Positions 1 to 6,197 of a stretch of 6,197 nt of DNA are shown one piece after another. This DNA comes from Acidithiobacillus sp. (GTDB lineage: Bacteria; Pseudomonadota; Gammaproteobacteria; Acidithiobacillales; Acidithiobacillaceae). Position 1 is the first letter of the stretch. Each line of letters begins with the position of its first letter. The DNA lies in assembly GCA_027445725.1 (NCBI GenBank), contig DAIAVG010000084.1:1-6197 (forward strand). The letters are read 5' to 3'. A program made the translations under genes and the position numbers. Below the pieces are notes generated by a model that was not told where the DNA came from, searched no databases, and saw only the letters and a list, made by a program, of their open reading frames with translations.

Positions 1-321
1 CATGGGCTGGAGTACAGCTTTCACGATTACAAAAAGACCGGGGTGCCGACGGCGGAACTCCGCCACTGGGCGGGGCGCTGGGGCTGGGAGGCCCTCATCA
101 ATCGCCAAGGCACCACCTGGCGGCGCTTGTCTGAGAGCGAGCGAAAAGTTGCTGATGCCGAAGCCGCGGTAAAGCTGATGGAGGCGTACCCCAGCATGAT
201 CCGACGGCCGATATTGATGGATAGGGATCGGGGTTTGTTGGGTTTTGATGCGGAGGTGTGGGAAAAGGCACTGGCGAGTTCCGGTAATCGTGAGAAGGAT
301 CCTCAAATCACCCGCGAGTAG
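1..321 (+). CDS. yffB: ArsC-family thiol reductase, YffB-like (5' partial)
   Basis: Small thioredoxin-fold protein of the ArsC/Spx/YffB family. Family members are thiol or arsenate reductases, or regulators with the same fold; the closest resemblance I recognise is E. coli YffB, a putative glutathione-linked reductase of unsettled substrate. The frame is open from base 1 and gives 106 visible residues ending in TAG at 319-321. Family hallmarks are FHDYKKTGV (about residues 7-15), GWEALINRQGTTWRRLSE (28-45), the MIRRP motif (66-70) and the late LLGF (79-82). The family is usually about 115 residues, so only some 10-15 N-terminal residues are missing, but these should include the catalytic cysteine near the first beta strand, so activity cannot be judged here. 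A GTG at 43 is in frame but internal: the conserved FHDYKK stretch lies upstream of it. The last 19 bp overlap the end of hemN on the other strand. True arsenate reductase is less likely than YffB from the motif spacing. Confidence 0.85.
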   Translation, partial: HGLEYSFHDYKKTGVPTAELRHWAGRWGWEALINRQGTTWRRLSESERKVADAEAAVKLMEAYPSMIRRPILMDRDRGLLGFDAEVWEKALASSGNREKDPQITRE

Positions 322-1694
322 CGCACTGACTTCTGCGCGAGATAGGCGTCGAAGGCCATGCAGATGTGGCGGATCAGCAGCCGTCCCTGCGGAGTGACCG
401 TCAGGGCGTGGGCGCCAAGATGCAGGAGTCCGTCATTCGCCATGGCCTCCAGGGCGGGCAGGCTGGCCGCGAAATGCTGCCGGAAATCCAGATTAAACTG
501 CCGGTTCAGCGCAGCAAAATCCAGACTAAAGTCGCAGATTAGGCGGGTGATGATGTGGCGACGCAGCAGGTCCTCGTCGCTCAGGCGCAGGCCGCGCTCC
601 ACCGGTAAGTGACCGCGGTCCAGGGTGGCACCCCAGGTGTCCAGATCCTTGATATTCTGACTGTAAGTCGGGCCGACCATGGCGATGGCGCTCATCCCGA
701 AGGCGAGCAGATCCGTTCCGGCATGGGTGGAGTAGCCCTGGAAATTGCGATACAGACTGCCTTCCCGCTGTGCGATGGCCAACTCGTCATCGGGCAGGGC
801 GAAATGGTCCATGCCGATGTAGAGATAACCGGCCTGCTGCAGGGTGGCGATGCTTTCGGCGAGGATGCGCAGCTTGGTGTCCGGGCTGGGGATGTCCGCG
901 TCGGGAATCCGCTTTTGCGGCGGAAACCGCTCTGGCAGGTGGGCATAATTAAAGACGGACAGGCGGTCCGGGCGCAGGGCGAGAACTGCCTCCAGCGTCT
1001 GGGCAAAGCTTTCCGGGGTCTGCAGGGGCAGTCCGTAGATCAGGTCGAGGCTGACGGAGCGAAAGCCGAGCTGGCGCGCCTCATCGATGACGCCTGCCGT
1101 CAGGACAAAACTTTGTTCGCGATGCACGGCTTTCTGCACCGCCGCGTCCAGATCCTGTACCCCGATGCTGATGCGGTTGAAGCCGAAGTCGCGGAGGAGG
1201 CGGAGGGTGCCGGGCTCCAGTGCGCGCGGGTCGATTTCGATGCCATATTCGCCCTGATCATCCGGGAGCAGATGAAAGTGTTTACCGATGCTGTCCAACA
1301 GGAAGGCCATGTCGTCGCGACGCAGAAAGGTGGGCGTGCCGCCGCCGAAATGCAATTGGTCCACGGGACGGCTGCCGTCGATATGGGCGCGCGTCAGGGC
1401 CATCTCCTGGTCCAAATGGGCGACATAAGGCGTCCCCCATTCGTGATGGCGGGTGACTACCTTGGTGCAGGCGCAATAAAAACACAGATGCTCGCAGAAG
1501 GGGATGTGGAAGTAGAGGGAGAGCGGACGCCCGCTGGCATTGGAGTCGTCGAGTGCGCCTTGCAGTGCCTTTTCATCGAATCCTTCGCCGAAATGGGGGG
1601 CTGTGGGGTACGAGGTATAGCGTGGCCCCGGCTGGTCGTAATGGCGGATGAGTTCGGGGTCAAAAATCAGGTTTTGGGTGGGATTTATGGTCAT
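303..1694 (-). CDS. hemN: Oxygen-independent coproporphyrinogen III oxidase HemN
   Basis: Radical-SAM enzyme that oxidatively decarboxylates coproporphyrinogen III to protoporphyrinogen IX in heme synthesis without oxygen; cytoplasmic. The 463-residue length matches the family. Visible motifs: RYTSYPTAPHF at 25-35, typical of HemN; the iron-sulfur motif CEHLCFYCAC with C67, C71, C74 and the extra C76 of the HemN class; GGGTP (117-121) for SAM binding; IEIDPR (152-157); RISIGVQD (174-181); DLIYGLPLQTP (217-227); FNYAHLP (248-254); and NFQGYSTH (317-324). The CX3CX2CXC arrangement together with the N-terminal YTSYPTA segment separates it from the HemW heme chaperone. The ATG at 1694 is supported by family length; a GGAG about 10 bases upstream is a weak Shine-Dalgarno. 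It lies 39 bp downstream of metR on the same strand with no terminator in between, so co-transcription is likely. Its 3' end runs 19 bp into the convergent yffB-like gene. Confidence 0.97.
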   Translation of the reverse strand: MTINPTQNLIFDPELIRHYDQPGPRYTSYPTAPHFGEGFDEKALQGALDDSNASGRPLSLYFHIPFCEHLCFYCACTKVVTRHHEWGTPYVAHLDQEMALTRAHIDGSRPVDQLHFGGGTPTFLRRDDMAFLLDSIGKHFHLLPDDQGEYGIEIDPRALEPGTLRLLRDFGFNRISIGVQDLDAAVQKAVHREQSFVLTAGVIDEARQLGFRSVSLDLIYGLPLQTPESFAQTLEAVLALRPDRLSVFNYAHLPERFPPQKRIPDADIPSPDTKLRILAESIATLQQAGYLYIGMDHFALPDDELAIAQREGSLYRNFQGYSTHAGTDLLAFGMSAIAMVGPTYSQNIKDLDTWGATLDRGHLPVERGLRLSDEDLLRRHIITRLICDFSLDFAALNRQFNLDFRQHFAASLPALEAMANDGLLHLGAHALTVTPQGRLLIRHICMAFDAYLAQKSVRYSRVI

Positions 1695-1733
1695 CGGCTT
1701 TCTGCTCCGTTTAAACGTGCTGTTGCAGGGCGA

Positions 1734-2666
1734 TCATACGCCCGGAATATCTTTTACCCCAAACAGATTGGCCGCCACGCTGGCGCGGATTTCGGCGAGA
1801 AAAGCCTGCATGTGCGGTTGCTCCGCCTGCTCGGCCGTGGTCGCAGCTTGCAGGGTTTGCCAGAGACCCTGCGGTCCCAGAGGAATGGCGCGCACATAGT
1901 TTTTCTCTCCGTAGCTCCCCACCGCCCAGGCGGGTAGCGCGGCGATGCCCTGCCCGGAGGCCACCAACTGGAGGATGATGACCGTCAGCTCGGCGTGGCG
2001 TCGGCGCCAGGGTTGCACACCCGCCGGTTGGAGAAACTCGCGGAAAAGGTCGAGGCGACGATCCTCCACGGGGTAAGTGATCAGGGTTTCTTCCAGAAAA
2101 TCCTCAGGGGTCAGGAAGCTGCGCTCAGCTAAGGCGTGCCGCGGATTGACGAGGGCGACGACCTCGTAGGCAAAGAGTGGATGCAGCAGGATACCGGACG
2201 CCATGGCATCGGGTGCCGTAAGGACAGTGAGGTCGGCCTGATGACTTTGGAGCAAGGGCAAAGGATCCTGCTGAAAGCCCGAGACCAAATCCATTTCCAC
2301 ATCCGGCCAGATCTCGCGAAAGTGGTCCATGGCGGGTGTCAGCCAATCAAAGCAGGTATGGCATTCGACGGCAATACGCAGACGGCCGCTATTGCCGGCC
2401 GCCCGTCGCCGCAGATCTTCCTGCATTTGCCGGATGCGTGGCAGCACTTCCCGGGCTACGGCCAATAAAGCCTCTCCGGTAGGGCTCAGGCGCAACTGTG
2501 TGCCGCGTTCCCGGTCCAGCAGGCTGACGCCGAATTCCGCCTCCAGCCCGCGTAACTGGTGGGAGAGCGCCGACGGCGTCAGGTGCAGACGCTGCGCCGC
2601 CGCTGCGAGGCTGCCGAACTGGGCGACGGCCTCAATAGTGCGCAGGTGACGTATTTCCAAAGGCAT
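1734..2666 (-). CDS. metR: MetR-type LysR-family transcriptional regulator
   Basis: LysR-type regulator whose closest relative I recognise is MetR, the homocysteine-responsive activator of methionine genes such as metE and metH. The 310 residues match the family. The N-terminal winged helix-turn-helix spans about 4-62, with SLAAAAQRLHLTPSALSHQL at 19-38 as the DNA-binding helices. Residues 97-310 are the effector domain and carry MetR-like signatures: LRIAVECHTCFDWLTPAM (96-113), the YPVEDRRLD segment (198-206), FLQPAGVQPW (211-220) and GIAALPAWAV (240-249). The E. coli protein has closely parallel segments (LRIAIECHSC, FLQPAGVSP, GIAALPHWVV). The ATG at 2666 is chosen by alignment of the HTH; only a weak purine stretch precedes it. 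No metE or metF lies in the window, and I found no clean TGAA-N5-TTCA box or convincing promoter in the upstream region. The neighbouring gene is hemN, so its target set here is unknown. Family assignment is strong; orthology to MetR is fairly strong. Confidence 0.9.
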   Translation of the reverse strand: MPLEIRHLRTIEAVAQFGSLAAAAQRLHLTPSALSHQLRGLEAEFGVSLLDRERGTQLRLSPTGEALLAVAREVLPRIRQMQEDLRRRAAGNSGRLRIAVECHTCFDWLTPAMDHFREIWPDVEMDLVSGFQQDPLPLLQSHQADLTVLTAPDAMASGILLHPLFAYEVVALVNPRHALAERSFLTPEDFLEETLITYPVEDRRLDLFREFLQPAGVQPWRRRHAELTVIILQLVASGQGIAALPAWAVGSYGEKNYVRAIPLGPQGLWQTLQAATTAEQAEQPHMQAFLAEIRASVAANLFGVKDIPGV

Positions 2667-2855
2667 ACGAATCTCGGTGGTCAGGACGTATTCCTTGCCA
2701 GTGTCCCACGACCATCCGGCAATGCAAAGACTTTACCATCAGCCGAAGGGCGGGCCTGAACCGTTGCGTTGTGTCCGCTTCGTGAGCGTTTAGGCCTGAT
2801 TCTGGCAGCTTAAGTGCTTCATCAGGGGGTTACACGTTATGTTTATCTGGATATT

Positions 2856-2895
2856 TTGTCATAAAAAATTCATAAAACTGTCATCATGTTGTCAT
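2856..2895 (+). promoter_or_regulatory. Tandem Pho box (four PhoB half-sites)
   Basis: Four 7-bp repeats spaced by exactly 4 bp: TTGTCAT (2856-2862), AATTCAT (2867-2873), CTGTCAT (2878-2884) and TTGTCAT (2889-2895). The first two spacers are AAAA and the third is CATG. The known PhoB consensus is two CTGTCAT half-sites with a 4-bp AT-rich spacer, so this is equivalent to two head-to-tail Pho boxes. The last half-site ends 10 bp before the TATTAT -10 element, the classical distance for PhoB-activated sigma-70 promoters, in which the Pho box replaces a good -35. It faces the porin gene at 2952. Binding and induction by phosphate starvation are inferred. Confidence 0.85.
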
Positions 2896-2905
2896 ATCTC
2901 CTCGT

Positions 2906-2911
2906 TATTAT
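2906..2911 (+). promoter_or_regulatory. -10 element of the porin promoter
   Basis: TATTAT matches the sigma-70 -10 consensus TATAAT at five of six positions and starts 10 bp after the last PhoB half-site. There is no independent good -35 at the right spacing, as expected for an activator-dependent promoter. Transcription would start near 2917-2919, giving a short leader of roughly 35 bases before the GTG start at 2952. Confidence 0.65.
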
Positions 2912-2940
2912 GCCACACATCGTTGCAAGGATGCCTAAAG

Positions 2941-2946
2941 AGGAGG
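2941..2946 (+). promoter_or_regulatory. Strong Shine-Dalgarno that fixes the porin start
   Basis: AGGAGG, within the longer purine run AAAGAGGAGG, ends 5 bases before GTG at 2952. This selects the GTG over the in-frame ATG at 2931, which would place the ribosome site inside the coding region, and over the ATG at 2886, which lies inside the Pho box and upstream of the -10 element. Confidence 0.85.
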
Positions 2947-2951
2947 TCGCT

Positions 2952-4295
2952 GTGTTTACCAAAAACCGCATTGCCATCGCCATTGTTGCCGCCCTGTGCG
3001 GCGTCAGTGCTGCCGCACAGGCAGAAACCCTGACGGATTTTTTCAAGCAGAGTAAGATTGACGGGCAGATCCGTTCTTACTATTTCAGCCGTGATTATGG
3101 CGCCACCGGCCCCAATACCTTTAATCAGGATGCCTTTAGTCTGGGTGGTATCCTGAATATCAAGACCGCACCTTTCCTGGGTGGCTTTGGTGTGGGTGTC
3201 AGTTTTTACACGGCACATGCGCTCGGGGCTAATAATACCAGTGGCGCTCCGGCCTACCCGCATCTGGACCCGACGTTGATGGGTCCACAATCCATTGATG
3301 CCCTGGGACAGGCTTACCTCCAATATGAGATTCCAAAAACGCTATTGGTCCGGGCAGGAGACCAGGAGTTGAACACCCCCTGGTTGAACGGGTCTGATTC
3401 GCGCATGTTGCCAGCTACTTATCAGGGTGTCTTTGCCGAAGTTTCTCCATATCATGATTTACACCTGTATGGCATGCGTATTTTTCGCTGGAAGAGTCGC
3501 ACCTCAAATGGTTATTACAATGATAACTTGTTTTATCCAGCCAATTATGAAGGGGATGTGGCATACGGTGGTAGTACACAATTGCCGATCAATGCCCCGT
3601 CCACCAGTGGTACACTGGCTTTTGGGGCCTCGTACTCTCTGATGGGGGCCAAGGCGGATGCCTGGTACTATGACTTTTATCAATTCGCCAAGATGTTTTA
3701 TACAAATGTGGATTACACGCTGAAAACCGACACAGGTGTTGATCCTTTTGTGGGTGCCCAGTACATGCGTGAGTGGGGTGCCTCCTTGTTATCCAGGCAA
3801 GGTGCTAATGCCACGGCTTGGGGCGTCATTGGTGGTGTGAACTATAAAACAGGCGTGGGTGATGGGACAATCAGCGTGGCCTATAACGCTATCGAACCAC
3901 AGTCTGGCGGATTTATGAATGGTGGAATAGTGTCACCCTATACAGTGGGCTATGCTACTGATCCACTGTATACGACGGCGATGATTCGTGGTCTCGCGGA
4001 TAACCTGGGCCCAGGCCATGGTTATAAGATCAAGATAGCACAACATCTTGATTTGGTGGGTCAGAAGTTCCTGGCCATTGCGGCTTTTGCGCATTTTACT
4101 ACCTATTATAATGGTAGTAGCAGCTATCCTTATTTTGATCTGACTTACTTCCCTGGCGGTACACTGAAGGGACTCTCCATTCGTGACCGGGTGGAGTTGG
4201 GTACCGGAACGAGCGCGCAATTTGGTAATGGTGCCGGTTTCAATAAGGGCCATTCCTTCATTTATAACCGGGTGATGCTGACCTACGCATTTTAA
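2952..4295 (+). CDS. OprD-family outer-membrane porin
   Basis: Outer-membrane beta-barrel channel of the OprD type. Starting from GTG at 2952 it has 447 residues. Residues 1-24 are a signal peptide: K4 and R6, a hydrophobic core at 7-21, and AQA before a predicted cut at 24/25, leaving about 423 mature residues, normal for OprD proteins. The mature N-terminus carries the family pattern DGQIRSYYFSRDYG (37-50), then FSLGGILNI and GGFGVGVSFYTAHALG (77-92), LLVRAGDQELNTPWLNGSDSRMLP (131-154), DPLYTTAMIRGL (337-348) and the C-terminal RVMLTYAF (440-447), whose final Phe is the usual barrel-assembly signal. Many stretches alternate polar and aromatic residues as in beta strands. Substrate cannot be read from sequence; OprD relatives pass amino acids, peptides or small organic acids. 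It is a single-gene unit with its own Pho-box promoter and downstream terminator. Its GC content and codon choice (many third-position A/T codons) differ from the flanking genes, which could mean high expression or a different origin. Confidence 0.88.
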   Translation: MFTKNRIAIAIVAALCGVSAAAQAETLTDFFKQSKIDGQIRSYYFSRDYGATGPNTFNQDAFSLGGILNIKTAPFLGGFGVGVSFYTAHALGANNTSGAPAYPHLDPTLMGPQSIDALGQAYLQYEIPKTLLVRAGDQELNTPWLNGSDSRMLPATYQGVFAEVSPYHDLHLYGMRIFRWKSRTSNGYYNDNLFYPANYEGDVAYGGSTQLPINAPSTSGTLAFGASYSLMGAKADAWYYDFYQFAKMFYTNVDYTLKTDTGVDPFVGAQYMREWGASLLSRQGANATAWGVIGGVNYKTGVGDGTISVAYNAIEPQSGGFMNGGIVSPYTVGYATDPLYTTAMIRGLADNLGPGHGYKIKIAQHLDLVGQKFLAIAAFAHFTTYYNGSSSYPYFDLTYFPGGTLKGLSIRDRVELGTGTSAQFGNGAGFNKGHSFIYNRVMLTYAF

Positions 4296-4308
4296 TGACG
4301 GAGGCGGG

Positions 4309-4330
4309 CGCCGAGGCGAAATGCCCGGCG
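4309..4330 (+). other. GC-rich hairpin just after the porin stop
   Basis: CGCCG (4309-4313) pairs with CGGCG (4326-4330), and GGC (4315-4317) with GCC (4323-4325), with one bulged A and a five-base loop GAAAT. It starts 13 bases after the porin TAA. No T-run follows, so it is not an intrinsic terminator by itself; it could protect the mRNA 3' end. Function is inference. Confidence 0.45.
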
Positions 4331-4397
4331 GCCAGCAACGCTACCCGGCAAGGCCGTTTTACCCCTGCGATGCCTTGGCATTGCTCCTCCTCTCCTC

Positions 4398-4420
4398 GCT
4401 CCGCCAGTCGGGGCTTTTTT
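4398..4420 (+). terminator. Intrinsic terminator of the porin gene
   Basis: GCTCCG (4398-4403) pairs with CGGGGC (4409-4414), six pairs including one G-T wobble, around the loop CCAGT, followed directly by six T (4415-4420). It lies about 100 bases after the porin stop and just before the convergent end of waaF. There is no A-run on the left side of the stem, so it should act only rightward; no terminator is evident for waaF. Confidence 0.7.
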
Positions 4421-4435
4421 GTGTCTGCGCTCCGA

Positions 4436-5566
4436 CTATGTCTGGGGAATTTGGCGAATGACGTGTTCCGGGCTGAGGTCTTCCATACAGCGATGATGTT
4501 TGAGGGGGCACTCACGTTTGCCACAGGGACTACAGGATATATCCAGACGCAAGGGCTGGGCGCCGGCTGACAGCGGTGGGGTCATGCGCAGTGGCGTGGG
4601 GCCATATAAAGCGATGACCCGGCTGCCTACGGCACCGGCGACATGCATCAGACCAGAGTCGTTGCTGACCGTGATGGGGGCGAGGGAGAGCAGATCAACG
4701 GCCTCCAGCAGGCTGGTCTGGCCGCCCAAATCAAGCGCTTCGGGGACAGCGGCCGCTATGGCTTGAGTGATTTCCGCATCCTTGGGACTGCCGAACAGCC
4801 AGACAGCATGGCCACGCTCAATAAGGGACCGGGCCAGGGTAATCCAGTGACGCACCGGCCAGCGCTTGGCCGGGCCATATTCAGCACCCGGTGCCAAGGC
4901 GACCAGAGGCCGTTGGGGCACGCCGATACCCAGTCGCTGCAAGGCAGCGGCAAGCGTTGCCTGGTTTACCTGTAAACGTGGTGCAGGCAGTTGCGTGGGT
5001 TGGGGAAGGCGCGGCGGCAGGCCGAGAGCGACAAAGCGATCCACGGTCCGCAGCAGCTTCTTTTTGTCTAGGCGATGGCGATCATTGAGCAGTAAACGGC
5101 GGCCTTCGCTGCGGAAACCGGTGCGTGTCTGTATCCGTGCCCAATATGGAATTAGTGCGGATTTAAAGCTGTTCGGCAGACAGATGGACCAGTCATAATC
5201 CTGCTCCTGCAGATCCTTTGCCACCTGACGACGCAGCTTCAGGCCAAGCTGGCCGTGGTCGATGCTCAGGGGAATGGCCCGTCGTACTTCCAGCATACGC
5301 TCCGCCAGCGGGACGCTGGCGGGCGGGGCCAGGACATCCACCTGCAGGCGCGGCCAGCGGCGGCGCAGTACCTGCAACAATACTTGCGCCATGACCATAT
5401 CCCCTACCCAAGCCGGTCCGATCAGCAGCAGACGGGCAGGATCATAGCTGTGGGCGATGCGGGTGTTATGCGGAATAAAGGCTTCATGTTCGTCATAGGG
5501 TGGTTCTGCATCGTCAACATCGTGCGCAGTGGGAACATTCTCCAACGCTGGCGATCGTCCGCCCAT
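4436..5566 (-). CDS. waaF: ADP-heptose:LPS heptosyltransferase II WaaF
   Basis: GT9-family glycosyltransferase that adds the second heptose from ADP-heptose to the LPS inner core on the cytoplasmic side of the inner membrane. With ATG at 5566 it has 376 residues. Motifs: LLLIGPAWVGDMVMAQ (46-61), the WaaF N-terminal Rossmann motif with conserved D56; LPNSFKSAL (130-138); TGFR (149-152); APGAEYGPAKRWP (225-237); VSNDSGLMHVAGAVG (300-314); LYGPTP (320-325); and the cysteine-bearing tail C345, C348, C353, C360, which is usual for WaaF. An acidic, low-complexity leader of about 45 residues precedes the point where E. coli WaaF begins, and no in-frame ATG or GTG lies closer. The ATG at 5566 sits one base after the stop of the upstream DUF155 gene (TAA-A-ATG), implying translational coupling. 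An in-frame TTG at 5578, inside the end of that gene, would add four residues. The leader may be real or a lineage-specific extension. Confidence 0.94.
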   Translation of the reverse strand: MGGRSPALENVPTAHDVDDAEPPYDEHEAFIPHNTRIAHSYDPARLLLIGPAWVGDMVMAQVLLQVLRRRWPRLQVDVLAPPASVPLAERMLEVRRAIPLSIDHGQLGLKLRRQVAKDLQEQDYDWSICLPNSFKSALIPYWARIQTRTGFRSEGRRLLLNDRHRLDKKKLLRTVDRFVALGLPPRLPQPTQLPAPRLQVNQATLAAALQRLGIGVPQRPLVALAPGAEYGPAKRWPVRHWITLARSLIERGHAVWLFGSPKDAEITQAIAAAVPEALDLGGQTSLLEAVDLLSLAPITVSNDSGLMHVAGAVGSRVIALYGPTPLRMTPPLSAGAQPLRLDISCSPCGKRECPLKHHRCMEDLSPEHVIRQIPQT

Positions 5567-5567
5567 T

Positions 5568-6197
5568 TTACTTGCCAATGAGCATAATCAGCGCTTCCAC
5601 CGAGATCAGGATAATGATGATCCATTCCAGGATGGTCTCCCGATGGTGACGACTGGCGACAATCATGACTTCCAGCCCCTCATGAATGGCGTCGAGTTTT
5701 TCGTCGAGGGCGCGAAAGCGGCTGGTGAGCTCCAGGTCGGCGGAGAGCTCGCGGGAGAGCAGCTCCAGGCCCGGTGTCTCCCAGACGATGTCGGGGTTGT
5801 CCAGTACCGCCAGGCGGGAGAGGATTTCGGTGCGGGTGGCGGAAGTCGAGGCGAGAAAACGCAGGTGCCCGCCGCGCCGTCCCGGCAAACGCCCGGTACG
5901 AGTCACTTCCGAAAGCAGGTTCAGAGTAGTTTCCAGCAGATTTTCGACGGCCTCTTCATGAAGTTCCAGGGCGAGGCTCTGGGCCAGGCGCAGGGCAACG
6001 AGGAGAATCCGTTCTTCGTCGAGATTTTTGAGGGTGACGCCGTCGCGCCCCACGCCATCGCGCTCGCCGACCCGGACCGCCAGTTCTTCGACCTTGGGGT
6101 TGGCGATGGGAGTGAACTGTGCCTGCACGGTGGCGATGACTTTGGCCTGCAACGCCGGTCCCGCGCCGAAAAAGCAGATGACGCCAGAGCGGAAGAG
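5568..6197 (-). CDS. DUF155/RMD1-family membrane-anchored protein (5' partial)
   Basis: Member of the family that includes yeast RMD1 and human RMND1; bacterial members have no established biochemical role. The frame is open to the right edge, so the N-terminus is missing; 209 residues are visible. The segment SGVICFFGAG (4-13) fits the early strand of the domain. The family signature LLDxPDxxWExP appears as LDNPDIVWETP (132-142). It is followed by a charged helical stretch (about 145-185) likely to form a coiled coil, then a single hydrophobic C-terminal helix (about 189-207, ILEWIIIILISVEALIMLI) expected to anchor it in a membrane. The lack of an N-terminal signal in the visible part and the tail position suggest tail anchoring, with the domain in the cytoplasm. 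An in-frame TTG at 6152 is internal, since conserved sequence continues upstream of it. It ends one base before waaF and probably shares its transcript. Confidence 0.85.
   Translation of the reverse strand, partial: LFRSGVICFFGAGPALQAKVIATVQAQFTPIANPKVEELAVRVGERDGVGRDGVTLKNLDEERILLVALRLAQSLALELHEEAVENLLETTLNLLSEVTRTGRLPGRRGGHLRFLASTSATRTEILSRLAVLDNPDIVWETPGLELLSRELSADLELTSRFRALDEKLDAIHEGLEVMIVASRHHRETILEWIIIILISVEALIMLIGK

Noticed and set aside
1708..1717. 10-bp palindrome CGTTTAAACG between metR and hemN
   Set aside because: Short, without a second copy or a U-tract; it is too small to call an operator or a terminator.
609..1937. Long open frame of 442 residues on the + strand opposite hemN and the end of metR
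   Set aside because: It is antisense to two strongly conserved proteins and shows no recognisable domain; long antisense frames are common in GC-rich coding DNA.
2667..2855. MetR operator and metR promoter in the divergent intergenic region
   Set aside because: I found only partial matches (for example TGAAGCACTTAA on the minus strand, near 2811-2822) and no -35/-10 pair of acceptable quality, so nothing is annotated there.
2886..2951. ATG at 2886 (and ATG at 2931) as the porin start
   Set aside because: 2886 lies inside the Pho box and before the -10 element, and would put 22 extra residues before the signal peptide. 2931 has no properly spaced Shine-Dalgarno, whereas GTG 2952 has AGGAGG 5 bases upstream.
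2952..4295. Phosphate-selective OprP/OprO porin, suggested by the Pho box
   Set aside because: The protein motifs (RSYYFSRDY near the mature N-terminus, DPLYTTAM) fit OprD and not the OprP/OprO family.
5566..5578. TTG at 5578 as the waaF start
   Set aside because: It adds four unconserved residues and overlaps the upstream gene; the ATG at 5566 is a better codon in a typical stop-start coupling. It cannot be fully excluded.

Overview
The window looks like chromosomal DNA from a GC-rich Gram-negative proteobacterium. The evidence is an OprD-type outer-membrane porin, an LPS inner-core heptosyltransferase (WaaF), a MetR-type LysR regulator and a class HemN oxygen-independent coproporphyrinogen oxidase. 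The protein flavour would fit a gammaproteobacterium or an Acidithiobacillus-like organism, but that placement is inference and no marker gene here proves it. I saw no rRNA, tRNA, CRISPR, insertion sequence or phage gene.

Layout from left to right. (1) The 3' part of a YffB-like ArsC-family reductase runs rightward; its start and catalytic cysteine lie off the window. (2) hemN runs leftward, and its 3' end overlaps the reductase's 3' end by 19 bp. (3) metR also runs leftward, 39 bp upstream of hemN, so metR-hemN is probably one transcript. (4) A divergent intergenic region of about 285 bp holds the best regulatory signal in the window: four PhoB-like half-sites in perfect 11-bp register, exactly 10 bp before a TATTAT -10 box, followed by a strong Shine-Dalgarno and a GTG start. 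(5) These serve an OprD-family porin with a clear signal peptide and a C-terminal phenylalanine. (6) After the porin come a GC-rich hairpin and then an intrinsic terminator. (7) waaF runs leftward and is preceded, with only one base between stop and start, by (8) the 3' part of a DUF155/RMD1-family membrane-anchored protein that runs off the right edge.

The genes do not form one pathway. They read as housekeeping transcription units (heme synthesis with a methionine-type regulator, and LPS core synthesis with a DUF155 protein) flanking a separately regulated porin. The most informative inference is that the porin is part of the phosphate-starvation (Pho) regulon, although OprD-family porins are better known for amino acids and small organic substrates than for phosphate. 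The porin also has visibly lower GC and different codon use from its neighbours.
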